A DNA stretch of 64,000 bases from Achromobacter sp. UMC46 (GCF_014170335.1 NZ_LZZS01000003.1:124001-188000); one strand, 5' to 3'; counted from the first letter of the stretch, positions 35,132-45,770 are shown. Translations and numbers: made by a program. The notes: generated by a model from the letters alone, not told the origin.

Positions 35132-35559
35132 TGCGGGAATGTCAGGCGGTGTCCATCGTGACGCATTGTCAGACGTTGTCAATTTGCGACATTGTCGACA
35201 AACGCGCGGCTGCGCTAAAGCTAGCAATTAAGTGATCGGCAAGGTGCCATTGTCGGGACTGCACAACATTTCATTCGTTGAAGTACGCAATGTTTTGAAT
35301 GCTTATTTGCCAAATTGACGTAAATTCGCCTGAAATTTCTATGTCAAGGTGTATCTATTTTCGCAAGTTGCGCAATATCAACAAAGTTTTGTCATATAAG
35401 TCATAGAAAATGACATCAGCTGTGGTAAATTTTACTTAAATTGCGAACAAATGATACATTTCGCATTAAAACAGATCGCAGCAAGCCGCCAGGCAATTCG
35501 GGTTGCCGGCGCTTTTGGTTATCGAGCCCCGTGGGTGGGATAGGGATAGGGAGTAGGGC
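35132..35559. other. AT-rich divergent control region between fliA and flhDC
   Basis: 428 bases without a gene. The fliA-proximal part has three TTGTC copies at 35166, 35176 and 35192. The middle (about 35270-35500) is strikingly AT-rich against a GC-rich genome and contains an inverted repeat (listed separately). This is where fliA and flhDC promoters must lie; no single promoter could be fixed with confidence. Confidence 0.75.
35390..35415. promoter_or_regulatory. Inverted repeat upstream of flhDC, possible operator
   Basis: TGTCAT and ATGACA separated by 14 bases, in the AT-rich stretch about 145 bases before flhD. Such symmetry fits a dimeric regulator of the flagellar master operon. No regulator is assigned. 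Confidence 0.35.
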
Positions 35560-35883
35560 GTGCAACAAGTCGAAAATTCATTGCTGGCAGATATTCGCGA
35601 AGTGAATCTGTCATATCTGTTACTTGCGCAACGTATGTTGCGTGATGACTATGCTGCATCGATGTTCCGTCTGGGGTTCAGCAACGAAGTTGCCGACATC
35701 CTGATGCGACTGTCGCCGGCCCAACTCGTGAAACTGGCCAGTTCCAGCTCGCTGCTGTGCCGATTCCGTTTTGACGATTACAGCCTGTTGTCGGCGCTGA
35801 CCCATGACGTTCTGGGTGGTGCGCTGCAACAAGCGCATGCAACCATCCTGCTGGCCAAGCAACCTGTAGAAGAACTGGCCTGA
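35560..35883 (+). CDS. flhD: Flagellar master regulator subunit FlhD
   Basis: Partner of FlhC in the heterohexameric activator of class 2 flagellar promoters. It has 107 residues. It starts with GTG at 35560 and shows the family core [20 protein letters not shown] and [22 protein letters not shown] purine-rich stretch (GGGAGTAGGG) just before the GTG serves as the ribosome site. The gene sits 33 bases before flhC. Its presence places this genus under FlhDC control and not under an FleQ-type regulator. Confidence 0.95.
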   Translation: MQQVENSLLADIREVNLSYLLLAQRMLRDDYAASMFRLGFSNEVADILMRLSPAQLVKLASSSSLLCRFRFDDYSLLSALTHDVLGGALQQAHATILLAKQPVEELA

Positions 35884-35915
35884 CGGCCGTTCGGACCCTC
35901 AATCGGACTCGCGCA

Positions 35916-36497
35916 ATGGCCTCCAAAAGCGTTTCACAGGAAGCGGACGACATCCTGCTTGCCAGCTCCATGATTACCTTGGGAGCGCGGTTGCAGGTGC
36001 TGGAGGCTGAAACCAGCCTCAGCCACGACCGCTTGGCACGCTTGTATCGCGAAATCCGCGGCTGCTCGCCACCCAAGGGCATGCTGCCATTTTCGGTCGA
36101 CTGGTTCATGACCTGGTTGCCGAACATCCATTCTTCGCTGTTCTACAACGTTTATTCGTTCCTGAACGCGCGCACCAGCAGCAAGGGCATCCGCGCCACC
36201 ATCGACGCGTATCGCCTGTATCTGGAGAACGCGGGCCTGGATGCCTCGGAAAACGCCGAACCGGTGCTGAGCTTCACCCGCGCCTGGATGCTGGTGCGCT
36301 TCTTCGACAGCGGCATGCTGCAACTGTCCGCCTGCCGCCAGTGCGGCGGCCATTTCATCGCCCACGCCCACGATCCGCAATCGGATTTCGTGTGCGCGAT
36401 CTGCCGGCCCCCACCTCGCGCCGGCAAGACGCGCGCGGCCGCCAAAGCACGCGCCGGCAGCCGTCCGGCGCCCGCCGTCGACGCCGCTCGGCCTTGA
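35916..36497 (+). CDS. flhC: Flagellar master regulator subunit FlhC
   Basis: DNA-binding and zinc-binding subunit of the FlhD4C2 activator. It has 193 residues. The cysteine set for zinc is visible as CRQCGG and CAIC near residues 138-162, preceded by TRAWMLVRFFDSGMLQL. The C-terminal tail (about 165-193) is basic and Ala/Arg/Pro-rich. It would activate fliA, flhBA, flgA and flgB-type operons in this window. Confidence 0.96.
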   Translation: MASKSVSQEADDILLASSMITLGARLQVLEAETSLSHDRLARLYREIRGCSPPKGMLPFSVDWFMTWLPNIHSSLFYNVYSFLNARTSSKGIRATIDAYRLYLENAGLDASENAEPVLSFTRAWMLVRFFDSGMLQLSACRQCGGHFIAHAHDPQSDFVCAICRPPPRAGKTRAAAKARAGSRPAPAVDAARP

Positions 36498-36672
36498 TCG
36501 CCGGCGCTTGGCTGGCCGGACCCGGCTGGCCACGCCTAGGCCGGCGGCAGCTCGCCGGCCGCAGCCAAATACATCAAAAGCCCTGTAAAACTCCCCGTAA
36601 CCCGCCTTTTTGGGTCGGGGGGAACAGGGGATCATTGACGCCAGTTTTAGACTTCGTTGGCAGGGGCCTGAT

Positions 36673-37548
36673 GTGTTGATTGTTATCGGTTTTCTCGTGG
36701 TGATCGTGTCGGTCGTCGGTAGCTTCATAGCGCTGGGCGGCCACTTGGGCGCGCTTTACCAGCCCTTCGAGCTGACGCTGATCTTCGGTTCGGCTCTAGG
36801 GGCGTTCCTTGCCGGCAACAGCAAAAAGTCGCTGATGCTGGTGAAGAAGGCGCTGCCCGACGCGCTGAAGAGTTCGCGCTACGGCAAGGACGTGTACATG
36901 GAGCTGATGGCGCTCCTGTATGTATTGCTGAACAAAGCGCGCCGCGAAGGCCTGATGGCCATCGAATCGCATATCGAGGATCCGGCCTCCAGCCCGATCT
37001 TCAGCGAATATCCCCGCATCGCCAAAGACGCGAAGCTCATGGAGTTCATCACGGACTACCTGCGCATCATGATCAGCGGCAACATGAGCTCGTTTGAAAT
37101 CGAAACGCTCATGGACGAGGAAATCGAAACCTACCGCCACGAGCGCGAAGTGCCCGCGCATGCGTTGCACCAGATGGCCGACGGCCTGCCGGCATTCGGC
37201 ATCGTGGCCGCGGTGCTGGGCGTGATCAAGGCGCTGGCCGCCGTGGACCAGCCGCCCGCGATCCTGGGCGACCTGATCTCCAAGGCCATGGTCGGCACCT
37301 TCCTGGGTATTTTGCTGGCCTACGGTTTCGTGGGGCCGCTGGCCTCGCGCGTCGAACGGCGCACCGACGAAGCCATGAAAGTGCTGGAATGCATCAAGAC
37401 CACGCTGCTGGCCAGCATGAACGGCTACCCGCCCCAGTTGGCGGTGGAATTCGGCCGCAAGGTGCTGTTCTCGTCCGTGCGTCCGACTTTCGGTGAGCTG
37501 GAAGAGCACGTCCGGCAAACCAAGTCGACCGCAACCGGCAAGGCCTGA
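36673..37548 (+). CDS. motA: Flagellar motor stator protein MotA
   Basis: Proton-channel stator subunit of 291 residues with four membrane helices. The N-terminus LIVIGFLVVIVSVVGSF matches MotA. The cytoplasmic loop has the rotor-interacting arginine/glutamate region (DEEIETYRHEREV near 160), and the conserved proline region is DGLPAFGIVAAVLGVIKAL. Start chosen: GTG at 36673, giving the canonical (M)LI start, with AGGGG about seven bases before; an in-frame ATG further upstream would add an unlikely hydrophilic extension. Confidence 0.95.
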   Translation: MLIVIGFLVVIVSVVGSFIALGGHLGALYQPFELTLIFGSALGAFLAGNSKKSLMLVKKALPDALKSSRYGKDVYMELMALLYVLLNKARREGLMAIESHIEDPASSPIFSEYPRIAKDAKLMEFITDYLRIMISGNMSSFEIETLMDEEIETYRHEREVPAHALHQMADGLPAFGIVAAVLGVIKALAAVDQPPAILGDLISKAMVGTFLGILLAYGFVGPLASRVERRTDEAMKVLECIKTTLLASMNGYPPQLAVEFGRKVLFSSVRPTFGELEEHVRQTKSTATGKA

Positions 37549-37559
37549 CGGAGCGGGCC

Positions 37560-38549
37560 ATGAGCACGGTAAACAACCACCGTGTGGTGATCCGCCGCAA
37601 GAAGGTCAAGGGCGGCGGGCACCACGGCGGCAGCTGGAAGATCGCCTACGCCGACTTCATCACGGCGATGATGGCGTTTTTCCTGGTGATGTGGCTGATC
37701 AGCATCGTGCCGCGCGAAGAACTCAAGGGCATCGCGGAGTATTTCCGCATGCCGTTGCGCGTGGCGATCATGGGCGGGCCTAATAACTCGGCCGAAACCA
37801 GCGCGGTGCCGGGGGGAGGGCAGGATCCCTTGCGCAGCGAGGGCGATGTGCGCCGCGCCCAGGGCAATCGGGTGGAAGCCCAGCCCATGGGCGATGCCGA
37901 GCGCCGCGAACAGCACCGCCTGGAGAACCTGAAAAGGCGCCTCGAGAACGTCATCGACACCAGCCCCGTCCTGAAGAGCTTCAGGCCGCAGCTGCTGATC
38001 GACCTGACGACCGAAGGCCTGCGCATTCAGATCATCGACAACCAGAACCGTCCGATGTTCGCGACCGGCCGCGCGGAAGTGCAGCCCTACATGCGCGACA
38101 TCCTCCGGGAATTGGGGCCGGTGCTGAACGAGCTGCCGAACAAGGTCAGCATCTCGGGCCACACGGACGCCTCGCAGTATGCGCGCGGCGAACGCGCCTA
38201 CAGCAATTGGGAACTTTCGGCCGACCGCGCGAACGCCTCCCGCCAGGAGCTGGTGGCCGGCGGCATGAATGAAAGCAAGGTCATGCGCATCCAGGGGCTG
38301 TCTTCCAGCATGAGTCTGGTTAAAGATGATCCTTACGCAGCCGTTAATAGACGTATCAGCCTCGTGGTGCTCAATCTGAACACCCAGAAGCGCATCGAAA
38401 ACGAGAACGCCGCCGCAGCGGACGTTAGCGCCAAGGATGCCCGCGAGGTGGGAACGGCCGTGGAGGCGGTGCAAGCCGCCACCCAGGCCGCGACGGCAAC
38501 CAAGCAAGGCGAAGCGGCGAATGTGCCGCCCGCTGAAGGGGTTCGATAG
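37560..38549 (+). CDS. motB: Flagellar motor stator protein MotB
   Basis: Peptidoglycan-anchored stator subunit of 329 residues. The single membrane helix (about 28-50) carries the proton-carrying aspartate in YADFITAMMAFFLVMWL. A plug/linker follows, then an OmpA-like peptidoglycan-binding domain (about 150-270) with ISGHTDASQY and LSADRANASRQEL. The C-terminal tail beyond about 275 is Ala/Glu-rich. It follows motA by 11 bases. Confidence 0.96.
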   Translation: MSTVNNHRVVIRRKKVKGGGHHGGSWKIAYADFITAMMAFFLVMWLISIVPREELKGIAEYFRMPLRVAIMGGPNNSAETSAVPGGGQDPLRSEGDVRRAQGNRVEAQPMGDAERREQHRLENLKRRLENVIDTSPVLKSFRPQLLIDLTTEGLRIQIIDNQNRPMFATGRAEVQPYMRDILRELGPVLNELPNKVSISGHTDASQYARGERAYSNWELSADRANASRQELVAGGMNESKVMRIQGLSSSMSLVKDDPYAAVNRRISLVVLNLNTQKRIENENAAAADVSAKDAREVGTAVEAVQAATQAATATKQGEAANVPPAEGVR

Positions 38550-38551
38550 CA

Positions 38552-38932
38552 ATGGCGGCAACGATTCTGGTGGCGGACGATTCGGCGACGATGCGGATGA
38601 TCGTGCAGGCGACGCTGACGGGCGCGGGATGGAAAGTACTGACGGCCGGCAATGGCCAGGAAGCGCTGGAAGTGGCCAAGAACCACCCGGTGGATCTGGT
38701 GGTCAGCGACTGGAACATGCCGGTCATGGGCGGGTTGCAATTGATTCAGGGCTTGCGCGAGCAGGACCAGTACCTGGACGTGCCGGTGCTGGTGCTGACC
38801 ACCGAAGACGATGTGGATAGCAAGATGGCCGCTCGGGATCTGGGCGTTTGTGGCTGGCTTTCCAAGCCGGTCGACCCCGATGTGCTGGTGGAATTGGCGA
38901 CCGAACTGCTCGACGAGCAGGCCGGCGCGTAA
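38552..38932 (+). CDS. CheY-like single-domain response regulator
   Basis: A 126-residue receiver-only protein. The acidic pair is in VADDSATMR, the phosphorylation site in [12 protein letters not shown], the threonine in LTTEDD and the lysine in WLSKPVD. The aromatic switch position, Tyr in CheY, appears as Trp (GWLSKP). It begins two bases after motB and heads the cheA-cheW genes. It is distinct from the cheZ-linked CheY at 45381-45770, so it may be a phosphate sink or a second motor signal. Confidence 0.9.
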   Translation: MAATILVADDSATMRMIVQATLTGAGWKVLTAGNGQEALEVAKNHPVDLVVSDWNMPVMGGLQLIQGLREQDQYLDVPVLVLTTEDDVDSKMAARDLGVCGWLSKPVDPDVLVELATELLDEQAGA

Positions 38933-38962
38933 AGCAGGTTCATTTATGAAGGCGTACGGGTC

Positions 38963-41074
38963 ATGAGTGCTGGTTTGGACCTCAGTCAGTTTTACGAGAC
39001 CTTTTTCGACGAGGCGGATGAGCTGCTCGCGCAAATGGAACAGTTGCTGCTAGAGCTGGATGTGGGCGCGCCCGACATCGAGCAGCTCAACGCCATCTTC
39101 CGCGCGGCCCACTCGATCAAGGGCGGTGCGGCGACATTCGGCTGTTTCACGCAGCTTGCGGGCACCACCCATCTGCTGGAAAACCTTCTGGACGCAATCC
39201 GTCGCGGTGAAATGGCGCTGCGCACGGACATGATTGATATCTTCTTGGAAACGAAAGACGTGCTCAAAAGCCAACTGGATGCCTATCGGGCCTCCGAAGA
39301 GCCCGATGAAGCCGTGTTTGAGCGTATCTGCGCCGTATTGAGGCAGCTGGCGCTGGAGCATAAGGATCCTGCCGCGGCTGCCGCGGCTGCGGCGGACCCG
39401 GCTGGGGCTGCGCCCGCTGTGGCGGCAGCACCTGCGCCGGCACCGGCTCCGGTTGTGGCCGCACCGGCGCCCGCGCAAGCGGCCGCCGACGCTGGCGATC
39501 TGCCGCTGAAGGTGCGGATCACCAAGGTGTCGGACAAGGATGCCGCGGCCCTGCTTGAAGAAATGGGCAACCTGGGTACGGTGAAGGCCAGCGAACGCGC
39601 CGACGGCGTCCTGACCGTGTGGGTGGACAGCACCTGCACGCCGGACGATATCGAGGCCGTGTGCTGCTTCATCGTCGACGGCGACCAATTGAACATCAGC
39701 CGCGAAGCGGCCCCGGCAGCCGCCGCGGCGCCGGTGGCGGCCGAACCGGCTCCCGCTACTGTCGCACCCGCGCCGGTGGCTCCGGCCCCGGCCGTCGCGG
39801 AATCGGCGGCTGCCGCCGAAGCGATCACCCAGGCGGCCGCCCGCGCGTCGCGCCCGGCCGCGCCGGCGCACGCCGACAAGGAATCCACGTCCATCCGCGT
39901 GGGCGTGGAGAAAGTCGACCAGGTCATCAACCTGGTGGGCGAACTGGTCATCACGCAAGCCATGTTGGCGCAGACGGCGTCCACGCTGGACCCGGTCCTG
40001 CACGACCGCCTGTTGAACGGCATGGAGCAGCTGGAACGCAATGCCCGCGACCTGCAGGAAGCGGTGATGTCGATCCGCATGATGCCGATGGACTACGTGT
40101 TCAGCCGCTTCCCCCGCCTGGTGCGCGACATCGCCGGCAAGATGGGCAAGCAGATCGAACTGCAGACCCACGGCCGCGCGACCGAACTGGACAAGAGCCT
40201 GATCGAACGCATCATCGACCCGCTGACGCACCTGGTGCGCAACAGCCTGGACCACGGCATCGAGACGCCCGAAAAGCGCATCGCCGCCGGCAAGGATCCA
40301 GTGGGCCAGCTGGTGTTGTCCGCCCAGCATAACGGCGGCAACATCGTGATCGAGGTCAGCGACGACGGCGGCGGCCTGAGCCGTGACAAGATCCTGAAGA
40401 AGGCCATGGCCCAAGGCCTGCCGGTCAACGAGAATTCACCCGACGACGAGATCTGGCAACTGATCTTCGCGCCAGGCTTCTCCACCGCCGAAAAAGTCAC
40501 GGACATTTCCGGCCGCGGCGTTGGCATGGACGTGGTGCGCCGGAACATCCAGGACATGGGCGGCCACGTGCAGCTGTCTTGCGAACCGGGCAACGGCACC
40601 ACGACCCGCATCGTGCTGCCGCTGACGCTGGCCATCCTGGACGGCATGTCGGTACGGGTGGGCGAAGAAACCTTCATCCTGCCGCTGAACAATGTGACGG
40701 AATCGCTGCAGCCGACGAACGACCAGATCTATTCGGTGGCGGGCAACGAACGCGTGATGCACGTGCGCGGCGAATACCTGCCGCTGGTCGAAATGCACCG
40801 CGTGTTTTCGGTGGCGGGAGCCCAGTCGGATCCCACGCAGGCCATCGCCGTCATCATGCAGGCCGAAGACCGCCGTTTCGCGCTGCTGGTCGATCACCTG
40901 ATCGGGCAGCACCAGGTCGTGGTCAAGAACCTTGAGTCGAACTACCGCAAGGTCCCCGGCATCTCCGCCGCCACCATCCTGGGCGATGGCAGCGTAGCGC
41001 TGATTGTCGACGTATTTGCGCTTGCGCGCGCCAACCGTGAACGTTGGTCGCAGCCCGAAGCCATTCTGAATTGA
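38963..41074 (+). CDS. cheA: Chemotaxis histidine kinase CheA
   Basis: A 703-residue chemotaxis kinase. The domain order is: histidine phosphotransfer domain with the phosphorylated His in AAHSIKGGAATFG near residue 49; an Ala/Pro linker; the CheY/CheB-docking P2 domain (about 175-245); a second Ala/Pro linker; dimerisation domain (about 310-375); ATPase domain with LTHLVRNSLDHGIETP and SGRGVGMDVVRRN; and the CheW-like regulatory domain (about 555-700) with VGEETFILPLNNV. Overall length and layout are standard. Confidence 0.97.
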   Translation: MSAGLDLSQFYETFFDEADELLAQMEQLLLELDVGAPDIEQLNAIFRAAHSIKGGAATFGCFTQLAGTTHLLENLLDAIRRGEMALRTDMIDIFLETKDVLKSQLDAYRASEEPDEAVFERICAVLRQLALEHKDPAAAAAAAADPAGAAPAVAAAPAPAPAPVVAAPAPAQAAADAGDLPLKVRITKVSDKDAAALLEEMGNLGTVKASERADGVLTVWVDSTCTPDDIEAVCCFIVDGDQLNISREAAPAAAAAPVAAEPAPATVAPAPVAPAPAVAESAAAAEAITQAAARASRPAAPAHADKESTSIRVGVEKVDQVINLVGELVITQAMLAQTASTLDPVLHDRLLNGMEQLERNARDLQEAVMSIRMMPMDYVFSRFPRLVRDIAGKMGKQIELQTHGRATELDKSLIERIIDPLTHLVRNSLDHGIETPEKRIAAGKDPVGQLVLSAQHNGGNIVIEVSDDGGGLSRDKILKKAMAQGLPVNENSPDDEIWQLIFAPGFSTAEKVTDISGRGVGMDVVRRNIQDMGGHVQLSCEPGNGTTTRIVLPLTLAILDGMSVRVGEETFILPLNNVTESLQPTNDQIYSVAGNERVMHVRGEYLPLVEMHRVFSVAGAQSDPTQAIAVIMQAEDRRFALLVDHLIGQHQVVVKNLESNYRKVPGISAATILGDGSVALIVDVFALARANRERWSQPEAILN

Positions 41075-41091
41075 TGGAGCACTAAAAAATC

Positions 41092-41592
41092 ATGGCAGCC
41101 AAACCGCAAGCGCAATCCGCGCGCAACGAAGATGTCGGCAGCGAATTCCTGGTCTTCACGCTGGGCGATGAAGAGTACGGCATCGACATCCTGAAAGTGC
41201 AGGAAATCCGTGGCTACGACGCCGACACGGTGACCCGCATCGCCAACGTCCCCTCGTTCATCAAGGGCGTGACGAACCTGCGCGGCATCATCGTCCCGAT
41301 CGTCGACCTGCGCATCAAGTTCAACCTGAGCCGCGTCGAATACAACGAGCAGACCGTCGTGATCATTCTGAACCTGGATCGCCGCGTGGTCGGCATCGTG
41401 GTCGACGGCGTGTCCGACGTGTTGATGCTGAATGCGGGCCAGATCCGCCCGGCGCCGGAGTTCGGCGCGACGCTGTCCACCGAATACCTGACCGGCCTGG
41501 GTACGGTGGATGAGCGCATGCTGATCCTGGTGGATATCGAGAAGATGATGACCAGCGATGAGATGGCGCTGGTGGAGAAAGCCGCTTCCTGA
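41092..41592 (+). CDS. cheW: Chemotaxis coupling protein CheW
   Basis: Adaptor that links receptors to CheA. It has 166 residues and a single CheW domain with [20 protein letters not shown] near 22, [20 protein letters not shown] near 55 and VDGVSDVL near 105. It lies 18 bases after cheA. Confidence 0.97.
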   Translation: MAAKPQAQSARNEDVGSEFLVFTLGDEEYGIDILKVQEIRGYDADTVTRIANVPSFIKGVTNLRGIIVPIVDLRIKFNLSRVEYNEQTVVIILNLDRRVVGIVVDGVSDVLMLNAGQIRPAPEFGATLSTEYLTGLGTVDERMLILVDIEKMMTSDEMALVEKAAS

Positions 41593-41685
41593 TCGGAATC
41601 CGGCTGGAATGCGGGGTAGAGGCGCCATATTGAATCCGATGTGGCGCTTTCCTTTAACGATTGCAGTCAAGGGATGGTTCTTGTG

Positions 41686-43398
41686 ATGCGCAAGTTTTTC
41701 GCGAACATGACGATACGCAGCAGCCTGTTGTGGGTGCTGGCGTTCTTCTCATTCATGTTGGTGATCGGGGCGGCGCTTGGCGTGTTGTCCTTGCGCATCA
41801 GCAACGGGACCCTGGCTGAAATCAAGCAATCGCAGGAACTGGACGACGCGGTGGGCCGCGTCGTGTCCAGCTACAAGGATTCCATGAACGGCCTGGGCCG
41901 CGCGGCGACCGCCAACTATGCGGACATCGTCAGCAGCGTGGGTCAGGCTACCTTGCTGACGCAAGGCCTGTCTGCCGAGGCCACCGGCCTCTTGGAACGC
42001 GCCAAGGCGGCCATGAACAAAGGCCAGGCGGAATTCGAGTATTACAAGACGCTGCCGCAGCCTGCGGAGGCCTCCGAAACGCTGAAAGAAATCGAGGCTT
42101 CCTATGGCGCGCTGGTGCAGCAAGGCTTGACGCCGCTGGTCGCCGCCCTGGAAAAGGCCGACATGCCGGCCTACCAGAAGCAGGTGCAGACCGTGCAGGA
42201 TGCGCTGGAAGGCCGTTTCGCGCGTGCCGTCGAAGGTTTCGATTTCTGGCGCGCCAGCAAGATGCTGGACGCGCATGAGGTGGCGCAGTTGCGTTACCAG
42301 TTCGTGCTGATCGCCGTCGGCGCAGGCGGCGTGATCGCCGCGTTGCTGGTGTTCGCGACTTATGTCTTCCTGCGCCGCCGCGTGCTGCAGCCGCTGAGGG
42401 AAGCCGGCCACCATTTCGACCGCATCGCCGGCGGCGACCTGACCGCCCGCGTGGACGTGCACAACACCAACGAGATCGGCCAGTTGTTCGCGGCGCTCAA
42501 ACGCATGCAGGAAAGCCTGACGCGCACGGTGTCGACGGTGCGCCGCGGCGTGGATGAGATCAACGTCGGGTCGCACGAAATCGCGGCCGGCAACACCGAC
42601 CTGTCCAGCCGGACCGAACAGCAGGCGGCCTCGCTTGAGGAAACCGCTGCGTCCATGGAGCAATTGGCATCCACGGTGAAGCAGAACGCGGACAACGCGC
42701 GTCAGGCCAACCAGCTGGCCGCCAGCGCGTCGGACGTGGCCGAGCGCGGCGGCTCGGCCGTGGCGGAAGTGGTGAACACCATGCACGGCATTTCGGCCAG
42801 CTCGCGCAAGATCTCGGAAATCGTGTCGGTCATCGACGGCATCGCGTTCCAGACGAACATCCTGGCCTTGAACGCGGCGGTGGAAGCCGCGCGTGCGGGC
42901 GAGCAGGGCAAGGGCTTTGCGGTCGTGGCGGGCGAAGTGCGCTCGCTGGCGCAACGCAGCGCGCAGGCGGCCAAGGAAATCAAGGGCCTGATCGAAGACT
43001 CCGTCACGACAGTGGGCGCGGGTTCGCAGCAGGTGGAACGCGCGGGCGCGACGATGCAAGAGATCGTGGCCTCGGTCAAGCGCGTGACAGACATCATGGG
43101 CGAGATCTCGGCGGCGTCGGAAGAGCAATCCAGCGGCATCGACCAGGTCAACCGCGCCGTGTCGCAAATGGACGAAGTGACGCAGCAGAACGCGGCGCTG
43201 GTGGAAGAAGCGGCCGCTGCCGCCGGCTCGTTGCAAGAGCAGGCCCAGCGTCTGGCGGAAGCCGTCGCGGTGTTCAAGATCAATGCGGGCGAGGTCATCG
43301 AAGTGCCGGCGCATCGCCTGTCTTCCGCGCGTTCGTCCGATGACGATACCCGTCTGCATGCACCCGACGCGTTCGCGCTCGGGCACCGAGGAGCGTAG
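41686..43398 (+). CDS. Methyl-accepting chemotaxis protein (Tsr/Tar-like)
   Basis: A transmembrane chemoreceptor of 570 residues. The first membrane helix is at about 10-32, the periplasmic four-helix bundle about 35-205, the second helix about 207-230, then a HAMP domain ([21 protein letters not shown]) and the signalling domain with the tip sequence [22 protein letters not shown]. The C-terminus (GHRGA) lacks the NWETF-type CheR docking motif. The ligand cannot be read. Start chosen: ATG at 41686 ([13 protein letters not shown]) with an AAGGG site 12 bases before. Confidence 0.92.
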   Translation: MRKFFANMTIRSSLLWVLAFFSFMLVIGAALGVLSLRISNGTLAEIKQSQELDDAVGRVVSSYKDSMNGLGRAATANYADIVSSVGQATLLTQGLSAEATGLLERAKAAMNKGQAEFEYYKTLPQPAEASETLKEIEASYGALVQQGLTPLVAALEKADMPAYQKQVQTVQDALEGRFARAVEGFDFWRASKMLDAHEVAQLRYQFVLIAVGAGGVIAALLVFATYVFLRRRVLQPLREAGHHFDRIAGGDLTARVDVHNTNEIGQLFAALKRMQESLTRTVSTVRRGVDEINVGSHEIAAGNTDLSSRTEQQAASLEETAASMEQLASTVKQNADNARQANQLAASASDVAERGGSAVAEVVNTMHGISASSRKISEIVSVIDGIAFQTNILALNAAVEAARAGEQGKGFAVVAGEVRSLAQRSAQAAKEIKGLIEDSVTTVGAGSQQVERAGATMQEIVASVKRVTDIMGEISAASEEQSSGIDQVNRAVSQMDEVTQQNAALVEEAAAAAGSLQEQAQRLAEAVAVFKINAGEVIEVPAHRLSSARSSDDDTRLHAPDAFALGHRGA

Positions 43399-44252
43399 TG
43401 GCAACCGCAGCAACTTCGGCGCCGTCCATTTCGGTTGAGCGCCAATTCGATTTCCGCGACGCGGATTTTTCCCGCGTCCGCAAGATGATTCATGCGCGCG
43501 CCGGTATTTCGCTGGGCACGCATAAGCGCGAAATGGTCTACAGCCGCCTGGCGCGGCGCCTGCGCGCCTTGGGCCGGCAGGACTTCGGCAGCTATCTGGA
43601 CCAGCTCGAAAACGAGCCCGACGCGGCCGAGTGGGAAGACTTCGTCAATGCGCTCACGACCAACCTGACGGCGTTCTTCCGGGAGTCGCACCACTTTCCG
43701 ATTCTGGCCGATTTCGCGCAGAAGCGCGGCGGCCCGGTGTCGGTATGGTGTTGCGCCGCCTCTACCGGCGAAGAACCGTATTCCATCGCCATGACCCTGG
43801 TCGAGGCCATGGGGCCGCGCGCCAGCGCCAGCACGGTGCTGGCCACCGACATCGACACGAATGTGTTGAACCGGGCTCGCGCGGCGGTGTACCCGGCCGA
43901 ACGCGTGGCGAAGATGGAAGACGAGCGCCTGCGCCGCTTCTTCCTGAAGGGCCGCGGGGCGAACGCGGGCCAGGTCCGGGTGCGCCCCGAGATCGCCGAC
44001 ATGGTGCGCTACGAGACCTTGAACCTGTTGGCGCCGTCCTGGGCGATCAACGAAAAGTTCGACGTGATCTTCTGCCGCAACGTCATGATCTATTTCGACA
44101 AGCCGACGCAGGCGAAGATTCTGGAGCGTTTCGTGCCGCTGCTCAAGCCGGGCGGCCTGCTGTTCGCCGGACACTCCGAGAACTTCACCTACATCAGCCG
44201 GGATTTTCGTCTGCGCGGGCAGACGGTCTACGAATGTGCGAGTAAGGCCTGA
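43398..44252 (+). CDS. cheR: Chemotaxis protein methyltransferase CheR
   Basis: Methylates receptor glutamates with SAM. It has 284 residues. The N-terminal helical domain reads [10 protein letters not shown]; the SAM-binding motif is [15 protein letters not shown] near 116, then ATDIDTNVL near 152 and [14 protein letters not shown] near 220. It starts with GTG at 43398, sharing one base with the receptor's stop codon. Confidence 0.96.
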   Translation: MATAATSAPSISVERQFDFRDADFSRVRKMIHARAGISLGTHKREMVYSRLARRLRALGRQDFGSYLDQLENEPDAAEWEDFVNALTTNLTAFFRESHHFPILADFAQKRGGPVSVWCCAASTGEEPYSIAMTLVEAMGPRASASTVLATDIDTNVLNRARAAVYPAERVAKMEDERLRRFFLKGRGANAGQVRVRPEIADMVRYETLNLLAPSWAINEKFDVIFCRNVMIYFDKPTQAKILERFVPLLKPGGLLFAGHSENFTYISRDFRLRGQTVYECASKA

Positions 44253-44272
44253 ATGGGCCGAGGCAGCAAGCA

Positions 44273-45331
44273 ATGAAAAAAATAAGCGTATTGTGTGTAG
44301 ACGACTCCGCGCTGGTGCGCGGGCTGATGACGGAGATCATCAATAGCCAGCCGGACATGGAAGTGGTCGCGACCGCGCCGGATCCGCTGGTGGCGCGCGA
44401 ACTGATCAAGCGCCATAACCCCGACGTGCTGACGCTGGACGTGGAAATGCCCCGCATGGACGGGCTGGATTTCCTGGAAAAGCTGATGCGCCTGCGGCCG
44501 ATGCCGGTCGTGATGGTGTCGTCGCTGACGGAGCGCGGCGGTGAAATCACGCTGCGCGCGCTGGAACTGGGCGCCATCGATTTCGTCACCAAGCCCAAGC
44601 TGGGCATCCGCGACGGCCTGCTGGAGTACACGGAGCTGATCGCGGACAAGATCCGCGCGGCCTCGCGGGCCAAGCTGCGCACGCCGGCGCCGCACGCGCC
44701 GCAAGCCGCGCCCGCGCCGATGCTGCGCCGGCCGCTGGCCAGCTCGGAAAAGCTGGTCATCGTGGGCGCGTCCACGGGCGGCACCGAAGCCATCCGCGAA
44801 GTCCTGCAGCCGTTGCCGCCGGACAGCCCGGCGATCCTGATCACGCAGCACATGCCTGCCGGCTTCACGCGGTCGTTCGCACAGCGCCTGGACGCGCTGT
44901 GCGCGGTGACGGTGCGCGAGGCGGTCCACGGGGACCGGGTGCTGCCCGGCCACGTATACCTGGCGCCGGGTGGCGACACGCACATGCGGCTGGGCCGCAG
45001 CGGCGCCAACTATGTGATCGAGCTTGACGCCAGCGAACCCGTCAACCGCCACCGCCCGTCGGTGGACGTGTTGTTCAATTCCGCCGCCGTTGCCGCCGGC
45101 AAGAACGCCATCGGTGTCATCTTGACCGGCATGGGCAAGGACGGCGCCGCCGGCATGCTGGCGATGCACCGGGCCGGCGCGCACACGATCGCGCAAGATG
45201 AAGCCAGCTGCGTGGTGTTCGGCATGCCCCGGGAGGCCATCGCCATTGGCGCCGCGGATGAAGTGGTAGCGCTGTCGGCGATTAGCGAACGCATTCTGAC
45301 TCGCCTGGGCGACCGTGGGCACCGCGTTTGA
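44273..45331 (+). CDS. cheB: Chemotaxis-specific methylesterase CheB
   Basis: Removes methyl groups from receptors when phosphorylated. It has 352 residues. The receiver domain has VDDSALVRG and the phospho-aspartate in [12 protein letters not shown] near 57. The esterase triad is visible: Ser in [10 protein letters not shown] near 167, His in ITQHMPAGF near 193, and Asp in LTGMGKDGA near 289. It follows cheR by 20 bases. Confidence 0.97.
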   Translation: MKKISVLCVDDSALVRGLMTEIINSQPDMEVVATAPDPLVARELIKRHNPDVLTLDVEMPRMDGLDFLEKLMRLRPMPVVMVSSLTERGGEITLRALELGAIDFVTKPKLGIRDGLLEYTELIADKIRAASRAKLRTPAPHAPQAAPAPMLRRPLASSEKLVIVGASTGGTEAIREVLQPLPPDSPAILITQHMPAGFTRSFAQRLDALCAVTVREAVHGDRVLPGHVYLAPGGDTHMRLGRSGANYVIELDASEPVNRHRPSVDVLFNSAAVAAGKNAIGVILTGMGKDGAAGMLAMHRAGAHTIAQDEASCVVFGMPREAIAIGAADEVVALSAISERILTRLGDRGHRV

Positions 45332-45380
45332 CGCGGATGCATCCACGATCGGTCTCAAGCAAATTTTTCTGGAGTGAAAG

Positions 45381-45770
45381 ATGGTAGACAAGGGCCTGAA
45401 GATTCTGGTGGTGGATGACTTCCCCACGATGCGGCGGATCATCCGCAACCTGCTCAAAGAGCTGGGTTTCGAGAACGTGGATGAGGCCGAGGACGGCGCG
45501 ATCGGGCTGGAGAAGCTGCGCAACGGCGGTTTCCAGTTCGTCGTGTCCGACTGGAATATGCCCAACCTCGATGGCCTGGAAATGCTCAAGCAGATCCGTG
45601 CCGATGCGGCCCTGGCATCGTTGCCGGTGCTGATGGTGACGGCCGAAGCCAAGAAGGAAAACATCGTGGCGGCGGCCCAGGCCGGCGCCAACGGGTACGT
45701 GGTCAAGCCTTTCACCGCGGCGACGCTGGAAGAAAAGCTTACCAAGATCTTCGAGAAAATTGCCGGTTGA
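45381..45770 (+). CDS. cheY: Chemotaxis response regulator CheY
   Basis: The phospho-CheY that binds the flagellar switch. It has 129 residues and all key residues: VDDFPTMRR (acidic pair), [12 protein letters not shown] (phospho-Asp), [11 protein letters not shown] (Thr), and GYVVKPF (Tyr and Lys). It closely matches the enterobacterial CheY. It lies directly before cheZ, eight bases apart. Confidence 0.97.
   Translation: MVDKGLKILVVDDFPTMRRIIRNLLKELGFENVDEAEDGAIGLEKLRNGGFQFVVSDWNMPNLDGLEMLKQIRADAALASLPVLMVTAEAKKENIVAAAQAGANGYVVKPFTAATLEEKLTKIFEKIAG

Noticed and set aside
36571-36600. A TAAAA...GCC pattern upstream of motA as a sigma-28 promoter
   Set aside because: The spacing is one base short and the -10 half does not match the fliC and flgM sites.
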